Positions 7,674 to 16,486 are shown, counted from the first letter of the stretch. The stretch: 64,000 bases of DNA from AC-32 sp963728765 (GCA_963728765.1 CAVSKX010000002.1:434001-498000); one strand, 5' to 3'. The notes: generated by a model not told the origin, from the letters alone. Numbers and translations are program-made.

Positions 7674-8057
7674 CTAAGCCGAGACCTCCTCAGCCACCTG
7701 GTCGGGCTGGAAGGCGGAGAACTGCTTGACCGTGACGGCGCCCGGCGGCATCGCCTCCATTGCCTTCGCCAGCGCTGGCGAAGGCTCCGCGTAGAAGGTG
7801 ATCGTGTGGTCGTAGGCGAAGTCGCGGAACAGCGTGTTCCTCGCCTCGCCGATGTGCTGCGAGTGCTCGATCAGGGAATCGGCATCGACGTACGCCTCCC
7901 GGACCTCGCACTCGGTTTCGTCCTCGCTCAGAAACCAGTCGTAGCGAACGGTCTTGGTGTCCAGCTCGCTCGTCAGCCGCATCATCTCGGCGGCCTGGCG
8001 TTTGAAGCCGTCGAGCCGGCCCTCGCGCACCTTCACCCGGGCAGTGACCTCGAACAT
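7674..8057 (-). CDS. Antibiotic-biosynthesis-monooxygenase-like (ABM) domain protein
   Basis: A 127-residue ferredoxin-like fold protein opening MFEVTARVKVREGRLDGFKR, with the conserved TVRYDWFLSEDETECEVREA block and a LIEHSQHIGE helix. This fits the ABM/YgiN quinol-monooxygenase-like family, small dimeric proteins of varied role. ATG at 8057 is preceded by GGGAGG, favouring it over the longer frame from 8150. Divergent from the PAS-LuxR gene at 8212. Confidence 0.75.
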   Translation of the reverse strand: MFEVTARVKVREGRLDGFKRQAAEMMRLTSELDTKTVRYDWFLSEDETECEVREAYVDADSLIEHSQHIGEARNTLFRDFAYDHTITFYAEPSPALAKAMEAMPPGAVTVKQFSAFQPDQVAEEVSA

Positions 8058-8211
8058 GTCGCTCTGCCTCCCTTCGTGCCGCAATCCCGGTCGGCACATC
8101 GCCTCCAAGATCAAGACGCTAGGAGACTCCTCCACGCAGCGCCTCGCCAAGATTGATTAGGCAGGTGGGAACTCTCGCGCGATAATCCGTACGACTCTTC
8201 AGGAGGACGCG

Positions 8212-8820
8212 ATGCCGACGCTGGGAACTCGTGCAAGGCTCGCCGCGATGAGCGACCGACCGGGAACGTCGTTCCGGTCAGGCGACCCGCTCTTCACCTT
8301 TACGTCCGAGCTGACGATCGTGTCCTGGAATCCGGCGGCGGAAGAGCTAACTGGAGTCTCTGCCGATGAAGCGGTCGGTCGGTACTGCTGGGAGGTGATC
8401 GGCGGCCGCGACGAAAACGGCACCTGCGTCTGCCATCAAGGCTGTTCGACGGCGCGGTTGGCCCGCGAAGGCTGGCCGGTTCCAGGCCAGGTTCTGCGCA
8501 TCAAGGCGCACGGAGGCGAGCGCAGAGTCGAGGTGTCGACGGTCGCGGTCGACGACGGCGACGGCGACGGTCGGCTTCTCCTGCACGTGATGCTTCCCGC
8601 AGATCCTCGGTCTGCACCGGCGCACCAATCGCTGACCGCACGGCAGTACGAGGTACTCCGACTCCTGGCTGACGGGCTTCCCGCGAAGGTCATCGCAGCC
8701 CGTCTTGGCGTGTCCGAGGCAACGATCAGGACTCACATTCGCGCGATCCTCATCGCACTCGGGACCCACTCTCAGCTCGAGGCCATCGCGAAGGCTCGCC
8801 GCCTGCAATACGTCGAATAG
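8212..8820 (+). CDS. PAS-LuxR regulator with a four-cysteine PAS loop
   Basis: A 202-residue regulator: a PAS domain (about 25-125, core SWNPAAEELTGVSADEAVG) joined to a LuxR-type helix-turn-helix (LTARQYEVLRLLADGLPAKV...VSEATIRTHIRAIL, about 142-195). Four cysteines cluster in the PAS domain at about 59, 72, 74 and 78 (C-x12-C-x-C-x3-C). This arrangement could hold an Fe-S cluster, metal or thiol switch, but that is inference. No receiver domain, so it is a one-component sensor-regulator. It faces the divergent ABM gene. Confidence 0.85.
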   Translation: MPTLGTRARLAAMSDRPGTSFRSGDPLFTFTSELTIVSWNPAAEELTGVSADEAVGRYCWEVIGGRDENGTCVCHQGCSTARLAREGWPVPGQVLRIKAHGGERRVEVSTVAVDDGDGDGRLLLHVMLPADPRSAPAHQSLTARQYEVLRLLADGLPAKVIAARLGVSEATIRTHIRAILIALGTHSQLEAIAKARRLQYVE

Positions 8821-8837
8821 CAGCCGGTTCGTCGGCG

Positions 8838-10049
8838 CTACTTGACCAGTGAGAGCAGCTTGAACATCGGGAGATACATCGAAATGATGATCACGCCGAC
8901 CATCGCGCCCACGCCGATCATCATCAGGGGCTCGATGATTGCGGTCAGCGAGGAGATCGCCGTGTCGACCTCGTCCTCGTAGAAGTCGGCGATTTTCCCG
9001 AGCATCTTCTCGAGCTCTCCCGTCTCCTCGCCGATCTTCACCATCTGGCTGACCATCGGCGGGAAGACCGGGTTGTCGATCAGCGGCTGCGCAATCGGCA
9101 CGCCCTGGTGCACTTTCTGGCGCACGTCCGCGAGCGCCTCCTCGACGACCCAGTTGCCGGCCGTCTGGCCGGTGATCTCGAGCGCCTTGATGATGTCCAC
9201 GCCGGCAGCGACCAGCGTCGCGAGCGTGCGCGAGAAGCGCGCCATCGTCACCTTCAGGACGACGTCGCCGATCTTCATCGGGATGCGCAGCTTGATGCGG
9301 TCCCAGAGCTGGCGGCCCGGCTCCGTCCGCTTGAAGCGCCGGATGCCCCAGATGATCAGGCCGATCGCCGGGAAGATGATGAACCAGTGGCTGCGCAACT
9401 GGTCGGAGGCGGCCACGACCCACTGCGTGAGCGTCGGCAGCTCGCCGTTCAGCTGGGCGAAGATGTTCACGAAGACCGGCACGAGGAACATCAACAGGCC
9501 GATCAGGACGAGGGTGGCGAAGATCAGCACCATCGTCGGGTACATCATCGCGCCCTTCACGCGCCGCTTGATCTGCGTCTCCTTCTCGATCTGCAGCGCG
9601 ACGCGGTCGAGCACCTGGTCGAGGATTCCGGCCGCCTCGCCCGCTTCGACCATCGCGATATAGAGCCGGCTGAAGATCTTCGGGTGGCGCGCCATCGCCT
9701 GCGAGAGCAGGAGGCCGCCCTCGACGTCGGCGCGCAGCTCCTTGATCACCAGCGCGAAGTACGGGTCGTCGGTCTGCTCCTCGAGGATCACCAGCGCGCT
9801 GACGACGTTCAGGCCGGCCTCGATCATCGTGGCGAACTGGCGCGAGAAGATCTGCAGCGTCTTCGGCTTGATCTTTTTGAAGACGGTGCGGACGCCCTCC
9901 TCGCCGCTCGCGGGCAGCTCTTCGATGAACTCGGCGAGGAGACCGCGGACACGCAGCTGCTCGCGTGCCGCCTCGAGGTCAGGTGCGTGGACCTCCCCGT
10001 CCAGCTGTAGACCCTCAGCGTTGATCGCGCTGTAGGAGTACGCCGCCAT
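8838..10049 (-). CDS. pilC: Type IV pilus inner-membrane platform protein PilC
   Basis: A 403-residue GspF/PilC protein, the polytopic platform that couples the PilB/PilT motors to pilin assembly. Two T2SSF domains are visible (FSRQFATMIEAGLNVVSALV and FSRTLATLVAAGVDIIKALE), each followed by membrane helices, ending in IISMYLPMFKLLSLV. ATG at 10049 lies 9 bases after a GCCGATAG promoter element, implying almost no 5' leader. It is divergent from the pilV-like gene and shares its promoter region. Confidence 0.95.
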   Translation of the reverse strand: MAAYSYSAINAEGLQLDGEVHAPDLEAAREQLRVRGLLAEFIEELPASGEEGVRTVFKKIKPKTLQIFSRQFATMIEAGLNVVSALVILEEQTDDPYFALVIKELRADVEGGLLLSQAMARHPKIFSRLYIAMVEAGEAAGILDQVLDRVALQIEKETQIKRRVKGAMMYPTMVLIFATLVLIGLLMFLVPVFVNIFAQLNGELPTLTQWVVAASDQLRSHWFIIFPAIGLIIWGIRRFKRTEPGRQLWDRIKLRIPMKIGDVVLKVTMARFSRTLATLVAAGVDIIKALEITGQTAGNWVVEEALADVRQKVHQGVPIAQPLIDNPVFPPMVSQMVKIGEETGELEKMLGKIADFYEDEVDTAISSLTAIIEPLMMIGVGAMVGVIIISMYLPMFKLLSLVK

Positions 10050-10058
10050 ACACACGGC

Positions 10059-10110
10059 CTATCGGCAGGGGGATTCGCCCGCTTGAGGGAAGTACGGCGT
10101 GTGCCGATAC
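10059..10110. promoter_or_regulatory. Divergent sigma-28-type promoters sharing one -35 box
   Basis: On the plus strand CTTGAG (10082-10087), 15 bases, then GCCGATAC (10103-10110) lead to pilV. On the minus strand the same six bases read CTCAAG, then 15 bases, then GCCGATAG (10066-10059) lead to pilC. GCCGATAA is the known -10 consensus of FliA/WhiG-class sigma factors. The same layout recurs before other pilus genes in this window. Confidence 0.8.
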
Positions 10111-10117
10111 CGGACAG

Positions 10118-10645
10118 GTGCGCGCGCGGCTCCGCTCACAGGAGGGGTTCGGCCTGATCGAGCTCCTGATGGCGATGGTGATGCTGAACATCGGCATCCT
10201 CGCAATCGTGGCCGCGTACCAGACCGGAATGTTCGCGCTCAACCGTGCGAGCAAGATCTCGACGGCGTCCGCGCTCGCCGACCAGCAGATGGAGCTCTAC
10301 CGCGCGATCAAGTACGACGCCATCGCGCTCGACAGCTCCTCGTTGGGGTCGGTCGACGACACGTACAAATGCGACTCGGCGCTCGGCTCGTCGTGCCCGA
10401 ACTCGACGTCGGGCGAGACCACGACGACCTGCAGCGGCTCGCCGCTCCCCAACCAGTGCCTGCCGAGCCGCACCGTGACCGGCGCCGACCGCAAGCCGTA
10501 CCGCGTCGACACCTACATCACGCTGACGACGCCGAGCAGCGCACGTGCGCTCAAGGTCGTCACCGTCGTCGTCCGGGACGGGCAGAAGCTCTCGGCGCGG
10601 CCGCTCGCGCGGCTGTCATCGACCTTCGACCAGTCGACGGGCTAG
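10118..10645 (+). CDS. pilV: PilV-like type IV minor prepilin
   Basis: A 175-residue prepilin. A short basic leader (MRARLRSQEG) precedes the cleavage point and the mature N-terminus FGLIELLMAMVMLNIGILAI with Glu5. The globular part contains several cysteines. The sequence fits PilV/GspI-like minor pilins, which prime pilus assembly. The GTG at 10118 begins 7 bases after the GCCGATAC element, so the transcript is likely leaderless. Confidence 0.85.
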   Translation: MRARLRSQEGFGLIELLMAMVMLNIGILAIVAAYQTGMFALNRASKISTASALADQQMELYRAIKYDAIALDSSSLGSVDDTYKCDSALGSSCPNSTSGETTTTCSGSPLPNQCLPSRTVTGADRKPYRVDTYITLTTPSSARALKVVTVVVRDGQKLSARPLARLSSTFDQSTG

Positions 10646-10679
10646 ATCGCGCACGAGCCGTGGCTCGACTGCTCGAGGT

Positions 10680-10789
10680 CAAGTAACAGTCTGTTACTAG
10701 CGAGACGCGAGCCGGCTTGGACCCAAGCGATCGGGCCTGCGGTTGTGTCCGTTCGAGACGTGTCCGAACAAGTAGCAGTCTGTTACTTG
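10680..10789. repeat. Pair of near-identical 21-bp palindromes
   Basis: Two palindromes, 10680-10700 (AGTAACA-GTC-TGTTACT) and 10769-10789 (AAGTAGCA...TGTTACTT), are almost the same sequence placed 89 bases apart between the convergent pilV and the pilO-operon end. They may act as bidirectional terminators, although no clear T tract follows, or as protein-binding sites. Confidence 0.5.
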
Positions 10790-10817
10790 CGCGGCATGCG
10801 ACGCGCGGCGGCGTTGG

Positions 10818-11591
10818 CTACGAGACGGAGAGCAGCCGCAGGACGTAGCGCGTGCCGTCGCTGGTGTTCTGCAGCGTCAGCGGCTTCGCCTTCGTCAGCA
10901 TCACCGTCGGCGCGCCGTTCGCCAGCGAGCCGCCTGCGATCGAGATCTGCGCGCCCTTACGCGTCAGCTTGACGAGCTTGAAGAACGGATCCGTCGAGGG
11001 GAACACGCCGCCGACCTGAACGGTCTGCGCGACTCCGTTGACCGCGATCTCCGCCGTCGTAACAGCGCCGGGCGCCGGAGAGGTGACACGCATCGTGGGA
11101 GCGGTGCCGCCCTTCGCGTTGCCGCCGCTGCTACTGCTTGCGACGGCGACGCCGTCAGTGGGCGCCGCGGACGGCTTCGCGCCTGTCGGGCCGGTGGTAC
11201 CGGTCGAGGGCGTCGTTCCGCCCGAGCCCGTGCCGTCGGCGACCTCGAGCTGCTGCTTGAACGGGTCTTTCGTCCGGAAGAGCCCGAACGCGAGCAGCTG
11301 GCCGGACTGCGGGGCGGGCGGTGCGTCGGCGTCCACGAGGCCGTCGCCGCCGGGCGCCGCGGCAGCGGTCGCATTCCCACCAGCGAGCGAGGGCGCGGCA
11401 ATCGGCGAGGCCGGCGTCGTCGCCGTTGTAGCCGCGGGCGCGGTACTGGTGGAGCTCTCCTCCGCCGGGTGCAGCATCTTCATCGTTCGCGGGACCTGGA
11501 AGGCGAGCAGCCCGAGCAGGATCACGCCGCCGATCGCCGCGAAGATCTTCTGCCGCCTGGCCTTGGCCTTGGGGTCGATCTTCTTCGCCAT
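10818..11591 (-). CDS. Membrane-anchored pilus-operon protein (PilP position)
   Basis: A 257-residue protein: cytoplasmic basic start (MAKKIDPKAKARRQKIF), one membrane helix (IGGVILLGLLAFQV), a long Ala/Thr/Gly/Ser-rich linker and a C-terminal beta-rich domain with TDPFFKLVKL. It is last in the pilT-pilM-pilN-pilO operon, where PilP stands in proteobacteria, and may play a similar alignment role. Sequence similarity to PilP is not evident to me, so the functional link rests on position. Confidence 0.6.
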   Translation of the reverse strand: MAKKIDPKAKARRQKIFAAIGGVILLGLLAFQVPRTMKMLHPAEESSTSTAPAATTATTPASPIAAPSLAGGNATAAAAPGGDGLVDADAPPAPQSGQLLAFGLFRTKDPFKQQLEVADGTGSGGTTPSTGTTGPTGAKPSAAPTDGVAVASSSSGGNAKGGTAPTMRVTSPAPGAVTTAEIAVNGVAQTVQVGGVFPSTDPFFKLVKLTRKGAQISIAGGSLANGAPTVMLTKAKPLTLQNTSDGTRYVLRLLSVS

Positions 11592-12310
11592 CAGGTTCCC
11601 GACGGGGTCGCGGTTGCGTCGGCCGGCGGCGGCGGAGGCGGCGGAGTGGTAGGCGTTGCGCCGCTCGCGCCGGTGGCACCCGTCGCGCCGGTTGCGCCCG
11701 TCGCGCCCGTGGCCGGCGCAACGGTCGACGCAGTGCCGGTCCCGTAGACGAACGCGTCGATCACGAGGTGCGCGCGGATCTGCGGGAAGCCGGGCGGAGG
11801 CGGTGCCTCCGCGAAGTCGACCTCGTCGATCGCGAAGAGGCGGCCGGTCGCGTCGAGCGTCCCCTGGCGGATGTCGACGAGGTTGCGCAGCCGGTAGAGG
11901 AAGTCGGAGAGGTCGTAGAAGTTGCCCTGGAACTCGACCGTGATCGGAATCGCGAGGTAGCCCGAGATGGGCGTGGCGGTGGTCGAGGGCGTGATCTGCT
12001 CGAAGGTGATGCCGCTGTCGGCGGCGACCTGGTTCAGCTCGAGCAGGATCCCGGCCATGTCGACCTGATCGGGCATCGCCTTCGTCAGCCGGTAGAGGTC
12101 GGCGACACGGATCTTCGCGCCCTTCTTCGCCTCGAGCGTCAGCGCTTGCGCCGCGTCGATTGCGCTGTGCGTGTCGGCGATCTGGCTGTCGAGGTCGGCG
12201 GCCTTGGAGCGCTGCGGGCCGATGACGAGGAACCAGCCTCCGGCCGTCGCGACGAGGAAGCCGAGCACGACCAGGACGATCACCAGCGGCTGCGGGATCG
12301 ACCGCTTCAC
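11591..12310 (-). CDS. pilO: Type IV pilus alignment protein PilO
   Basis: A 239-residue PilO-like protein: N-terminal helix PQPLVIVLVVLGFLVATAGG, a short coiled coil, then the ferredoxin-like domain with FEQITPS and FYDLSDFLYRLRNLVDI. PilO pairs with PilN in the inner membrane to align the pilus motor. The C-terminus carries an unusual Gly-Ala-Thr repeat followed by a polyproline run. GTG start overlaps the pilN stop (GTGA) and its own stop overlaps the next ATG. Confidence 0.88.
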   Translation of the reverse strand: MKRSIPQPLVIVLVVLGFLVATAGGWFLVIGPQRSKAADLDSQIADTHSAIDAAQALTLEAKKGAKIRVADLYRLTKAMPDQVDMAGILLELNQVAADSGITFEQITPSTTATPISGYLAIPITVEFQGNFYDLSDFLYRLRNLVDIRQGTLDATGRLFAIDEVDFAEAPPPPGFPQIRAHLVIDAFVYGTGTASTVAPATGATGATGATGATGASGATPTTPPPPPPPADATATPSGT

Positions 12311-12933
12311 TGGGTGCCTCCCGGCCGCCGCACGTCGGCGACGATCGTGAAGTGCACGGCGTTCGCGGCGCCGAGCTTCGTGCGCGTGCTCTGCTGGAGC
12401 TGGACGTTGACGAGATCGGGCACGACCGCGAGCCGCGACAGCAGTCGCGCCACGGCGGCATGCGAGTAGGTGAAGCCGTCGAGCGTGAACTGGGTCGCCG
12501 CGGGAGCGGAACCGGCGGCGGCCGGTGGCGGCGGTGTCGCCACCGAGGACGGAACCGGCGCCTTCGCCGAGATCGTCGCGAGCCAGACGTCGTCGGGGAG
12601 CACCAGCGAGAGCTCGCGGAAGACGCGGTCCCAGGCGACGCGGCGTGAGAGCGCGCTGCTGAGCGCCGTCACGCGCGCCTGCTTGTCGGCCGCGAGGGCC
12701 GACTGGGTCTTGACTTTGGCCGCGTCCGGAGTCGGGATCGCCGCCAGCTCCGCCTGGAGCGACGACAGCTGGGACTGCTTGTCCTTCGCCTTGCCGCTGG
12801 CCGAGAGGAACATCGCGGACATCACCGCCGTCAGCAGCACTGCAAGCACGACCGGGACGAGCACCAGCCACTGCGACCTCTGCGGCCGCCCGCGGCGTGC
12901 GTCGTCCTTCGGGAGCAGGTTGATCGCGCGCAT
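12307..12933 (-). CDS. pilN: Type IV pilus assembly protein PilN
   Basis: A 208-residue protein with the canonical MRAINLLPKDDARR cytoplasmic motif that inserts into PilM, a membrane helix (LVLVPVVLAVLLTAVMSAMF) and an extracytoplasmic coiled-coil/ferredoxin-like domain. PilM-PilN-PilO form the inner-membrane complex joining cytoplasmic motors to the pilus. It sits 23 bases after pilM and is coupled to pilO by a GTGA overlap. Confidence 0.92.
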   Translation of the reverse strand: MRAINLLPKDDARRGRPQRSQWLVLVPVVLAVLLTAVMSAMFLSASGKAKDKQSQLSSLQAELAAIPTPDAAKVKTQSALAADKQARVTALSSALSRRVAWDRVFRELSLVLPDDVWLATISAKAPVPSSVATPPPPAAAGSAPAATQFTLDGFTYSHAAVARLLSRLAVVPDLVNVQLQQSTRTKLGAANAVHFTIVADVRRPGGTQ

Positions 12934-12956
12934 TGCTAGTGCCCCGTCCGGTGCAC

Positions 12957-14318
12957 TTAGTCCTCGATTCCCAGGCCGATTGCGACCGAGAGCGAGCCGA
13001 GCTGCTCGGTCTCGCGCAGCTTCTTGCCGAGCTTGACGCGGTGCAGCGGGTCACCGACCTCGACCCGCACGCCGATCAACCGTTGCAGCTCGTCCGCGAC
13101 ACCGCCGAGGTGCGCGGTGCCGCCGGTGATCACGATCTCGCCGATGCCCAGAGATCCGGGCTGGTTCTGGTAGAACTGGAGCGAGGAGACGAGCTCGCGC
13201 GCGAAGGTCTGCAGCTGGCGCCTCACCGCCTCGCGAGCACGATCCGCCTGTTCCTGCGTCAGCTCCTCGGGCCAGCCCCCGGCCGAGAGCGACAGCTCAC
13301 GCTTCAGCGGCTCGGCCTCGGAGGGGGCGCAGTCGAGCTCGCGCGCGATGGCGACGTCGAGGGTCTGGCCGCCCCAGTCGAGGACGCGCGTGAATTCGCA
13401 CACGCGTCCATCCGAGACGGCGAAGGTCGAGCGGTCGTGGCCGATCGAGACGACGACGAGCGCCGCATCCGACGGCGGCTCGTCCCCGGCCTTCGGCTCG
13501 CCGAGTGCGCGCAGCAGCGCGAACGCCTCGAGGTCGATCCCCGCCAGCCGCACGCCGGCCTTCTTGCAGGCGGCGACGTAACGGTCGATCAGCTCGCGGT
13601 AGGCGACGACGAGCAGGACGCGCCGGATGCGCCGGCCCTCGTCGTCGACCCGCTCGCCCAGGACGTGGTAGTCGAGCACCGCCTCCTCGATCGGGATCGG
13701 CAGCGCCTCCTGGGCGCGGTAGCGGATCGCGTTCTCGAGCTGCTTCGGGTCGTCGATGCCGGCGATCTCGAGGATGCGGACGCCGATGCGGTTGTTGGCG
13801 ATGCCGAGGCGAACGCCCTGGCGCGGAAGCTTGTGCTTGCGGAAGAACGCGCGCAGCGAGTCGGCGAGCAGCTCGGGCTCCCGCAGCTCACCGCCGACGA
13901 TGACCCCGGTCTCGAGCGGCTCGCGCGCGACCTGGATCAGCTCGGGGACGCCGTTGTTGACGACGCGCGCGGCCGCCAGCTGCGAGCCGCCGATCTTGAG
14001 GCCCACGAGGCGCTTCGCCCGCTTGTGGCTCGCGCTCTTCTGCCGCCGCGGCGCCTTCTCCTTGCGCTCGGGCGCCTGCTTCTCGGCCTTCGGCTTCCGC
14101 CGGAACGAGATCTCCCGCTTCAGGCCGGAGCCCTTCGCCTTGGGCTGCTTCGGTTGCTTGGGCTGCTTCGGTTGCTTGGGCTGCTTCGGCTGCTTCGGCT
14201 TGCGCCGGAACGAGATCTCCTTCTTGAGCAGCGGGGTCTTCTCCTCCGGCTCTTGCTCCTGGACCTCTGGAACGACCGGCTCCTCCGGGCCGAAGCCCTC
14301 GCCGTTGAACTGGGACAC
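12957..14318 (-). CDS. pilM: Actin-like pilus assembly protein PilM with repeat-rich basic extension
   Basis: A 453-residue protein. Residues about 103-453 form the PilM actin-like ATPase (RLVGLKIGGSQLAAARV, VLDWGGQTLDVAIARE, EIVITGGTAHLGGVADEL). The first 100 residues are an extra segment: acidic start, then two copies of an EISFRRKPK motif separated by tandem KQP units, then a Lys/Arg-rich stretch. Typical PilM lacks this. GTG start, 3 bases after the pilT stop, placing it in the pilT operon. Confidence 0.92.
   Translation of the reverse strand: MSQFNGEGFGPEEPVVPEVQEQEPEEKTPLLKKEISFRRKPKQPKQPKQPKQPKQPKQPKAKGSGLKREISFRRKPKAEKQAPERKEKAPRRQKSASHKRAKRLVGLKIGGSQLAAARVVNNGVPELIQVAREPLETGVIVGGELREPELLADSLRAFFRKHKLPRQGVRLGIANNRIGVRILEIAGIDDPKQLENAIRYRAQEALPIPIEEAVLDYHVLGERVDDEGRRIRRVLLVVAYRELIDRYVAACKKAGVRLAGIDLEAFALLRALGEPKAGDEPPSDAALVVVSIGHDRSTFAVSDGRVCEFTRVLDWGGQTLDVAIARELDCAPSEAEPLKRELSLSAGGWPEELTQEQADRAREAVRRQLQTFARELVSSLQFYQNQPGSLGIGEIVITGGTAHLGGVADELQRLIGVRVEVGDPLHRVKLGKKLRETEQLGSLSVAIGLGIED
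14140..14225. repeat. Tandem repeat encoding KQP units in PilM
   Basis: Minus-strand coding repeat: 18-base units alternating glutamine, proline and lysine codons (about 14140-14192), with a duplicated block coding EISFRRK at about 14098-14118 and 14202-14222. Slippage or unequal crossing-over at such units could vary the length of the basic N-terminal arm between strains. Confidence 0.75.
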
Positions 14319-14320
14319 GC

Positions 14321-15453
<1,133 letters not shown>

Positions 15454-15467
15454 TGGCCGCTTCGTGC

Positions 15468-15496
15468 CTATCGGCAACGCCATTCGCGGACTTGAG
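15468..15496 (-). promoter_or_regulatory. Sigma-28-type promoter of the pilT-pilM operon
   Basis: Read on the minus strand: CTCAAG (15496-15491), 15 bases, GCCGATAG (15475-15468), then 14 bases to the pilT ATG. Both boxes match the pilC promoter exactly. Confidence 0.8.
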
Positions 15497-15547
15497 AGCC
15501 GGCCGCCGGCCTGTGGACAAGGCGCGCCGCTTCACCTTTTCGGGGGG

Positions 15548-15576
15548 TGAGCCAACCCGGTGACGCCGGCCGATAG
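15548..15576 (+). promoter_or_regulatory. Probable promoter of pilin 1 (good -10, weak -35)
   Basis: GCCGATAG at 15569-15576 is a perfect -10 element of the type seen at the other pilus genes. At the usual 15-base spacing the -35 position reads TGAGCC, which does not match CTCAAG. Unlike the leaderless neighbours, this gene has about 35 bases of leader and an AAGGAGG ribosome-binding site (15605-15611), fitting high expression of a major pilin. Confidence 0.5.
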
Positions 15577-15618
15577 AGGCCATCAGGCCATCTGCGCACC
15601 CCTCAAGGAGGACCACGC

Positions 15619-16011
15619 ATGTCTGCACTTTCGCACCGACTCGGCCAGGTGCGGCGCGATGAGAAGGGCTTCACCCTCATCGAGCTTCTGGTCGTGATCA
15701 TCATCCTCGGGATCCTGCTTGCGATCGCGATCCCCTCGTACCTCAGCTTCCGCACGCGGGCGAACAAGTCCGCCGCGCAGGCCAACGTCCGCGCCGCCGT
15801 GCCGGGCATGGAGGCGTTCAACGCCGACCACGCCACCGGCTACACCGGCGTGACGCTGACCAAGCTGCAGGGCTCGTACGACGCCGGGATCAAGAACATC
15901 AAGATCTCGGTCGCCAACTCGACGACCTACTGCATCGTCAACACGTCGCCGGGCACGGTCTTCTACCACAAGTCCGGCCCCGGCGCGGACATCAAGTCGG
16001 GCCACTGCTAG
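15619..16011 (+). CDS. pilA: Type IV pilin, copy 1
   Basis: A 130-residue prepilin. Leader MSALSHRLGQVRRDEKG is followed by the mature N-terminus FTLIELLVVIIILGILLAIA with Phe1 and Glu5, then a short globular domain with two cysteines (YCIV and the final GHC) that probably form the C-terminal disulfide loop. Strong AAGGAGG site at 15605. From base 15691 to 15983 it is identical to copy 3, so one was recently converted or duplicated. A hairpin terminator follows. Confidence 0.93.
   Translation: MSALSHRLGQVRRDEKGFTLIELLVVIIILGILLAIAIPSYLSFRTRANKSAAQANVRAAVPGMEAFNADHATGYTGVTLTKLQGSYDAGIKNIKISVANSTTYCIVNTSPGTVFYHKSGPGADIKSGHC
15691..15983 (+). repeat. Pilin repeat block, copy 1
   Basis: These 293 bases are identical to 16649-16941. 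The first 153 (15691-15843) are also identical to 16166-16318 in the middle pilin. Silent third-codon positions are conserved too, pointing to recent duplication or gene conversion rather than selection on protein alone. Confidence 0.9.
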
Positions 16012-16032
16012 GAGCCCATCTGAGCTGGCACC

Positions 16033-16065
16033 GAGAGGGCGCGGGAGACCGCGCCCTCTCTCTTT
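16033..16065 (+). terminator. Intrinsic terminator after pilin 1
   Basis: A 12-base GC-rich stem (GAGAGGGCGCGG, 16033-16044, pairing with 16049-16060) with loop GAGA, followed by TCTTT. A hairpin sharing the GGGCGCGGGAGACCGCGCCC core follows pilin 3. Confidence 0.85.
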
Positions 16066-16068
16066 GGG

Positions 16069-16097
16069 CTAAGGGGAAGGGTCGGTGCAGCCGATAA
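16069..16097 (+). promoter_or_regulatory. Sigma-28-type promoter of pilin 2
   Basis: CTAAGG (16069-16074), 15 bases, GCCGATAA (16090-16097, exact consensus -10), then 8 bases to the ATG at 16106. This rules out the in-frame GTG at 16085 as the start, since it would lie in the promoter. Confidence 0.8.
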
Positions 16098-16105
16098 CGC
16101 GGACG

Positions 16106-16486
16106 ATGGGCACCCTGCGGCGCACCTCGAGCGAGCAGCACGGTTTTACGCTGATCGAGCTGCTCGTCGTGATCATCATCCTCGGGATCCTGCTTGCGAT
16201 CGCGATCCCCTCGTACCTCAGCTTCCGCACGCGGGCGAACAAGTCCGCCGCGCAGGCCAACGTCCGCGCCGCCGTGCCGGGCATGGAGGCGTTCAACGCC
16301 GACCACGCCACCGGCTACGTGGGCGTCAACCTCGCGAAGCTGCAGGCCTCCTACGACGCGGGCATCAAGAACGTGACGGTCCGCGCGGCCACCCAGGGCG
16401 GCTACTGCGTCGAGAACACCTCGCCGGGGACGGTCACGTACCACAAGTCCGGCCCGTCGGGCGACATCAAGTCCGGCGCCTGCTAG
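16106..16486 (+). CDS. pilA: Type IV pilin, copy 2
   Basis: A 126-residue prepilin: leader MGTLRRTSSEQHG, cleavage, then FTLIELLVVIIILGILLAIA. The N-terminal half is identical at DNA level to copies 1 and 3 up to codon ...ATGY, after which it diverges (VGVNLAKLQASYDAG...GAC) while keeping the two cysteines. Start 16106 is chosen because the longer GTG frame overlaps the promoter. Expected to be transcribed without a leader, unlike copies 1 and 3, so regulation may differ. Confidence 0.9.
   Translation: MGTLRRTSSEQHGFTLIELLVVIIILGILLAIAIPSYLSFRTRANKSAAQANVRAAVPGMEAFNADHATGYVGVNLAKLQASYDAGIKNVTVRAATQGGYCVENTSPGTVTYHKSGPSGDIKSGAC
16166..16318 (+). repeat. Pilin repeat block, copy 2 (153 bp)
   Basis: Identical to 15691-15843 and 16649-16801. 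It encodes the end of the N-terminal helix and first part of the globular domain. Identity stops abruptly at the TAC codon 16316-16318, marking a recombination or conversion boundary. Confidence 0.9.

Noticed and set aside
14140..14200. CRISPR-like array
   Set aside because: The repeats are contiguous coding repeats in pilM without spacers.
16085..16105. GTG at 16085 as start of pilin 2
   Set aside because: It lies just before and overlaps the GCCGATAA promoter element; the ATG at 16106 gives a leader length normal for a prepilin.
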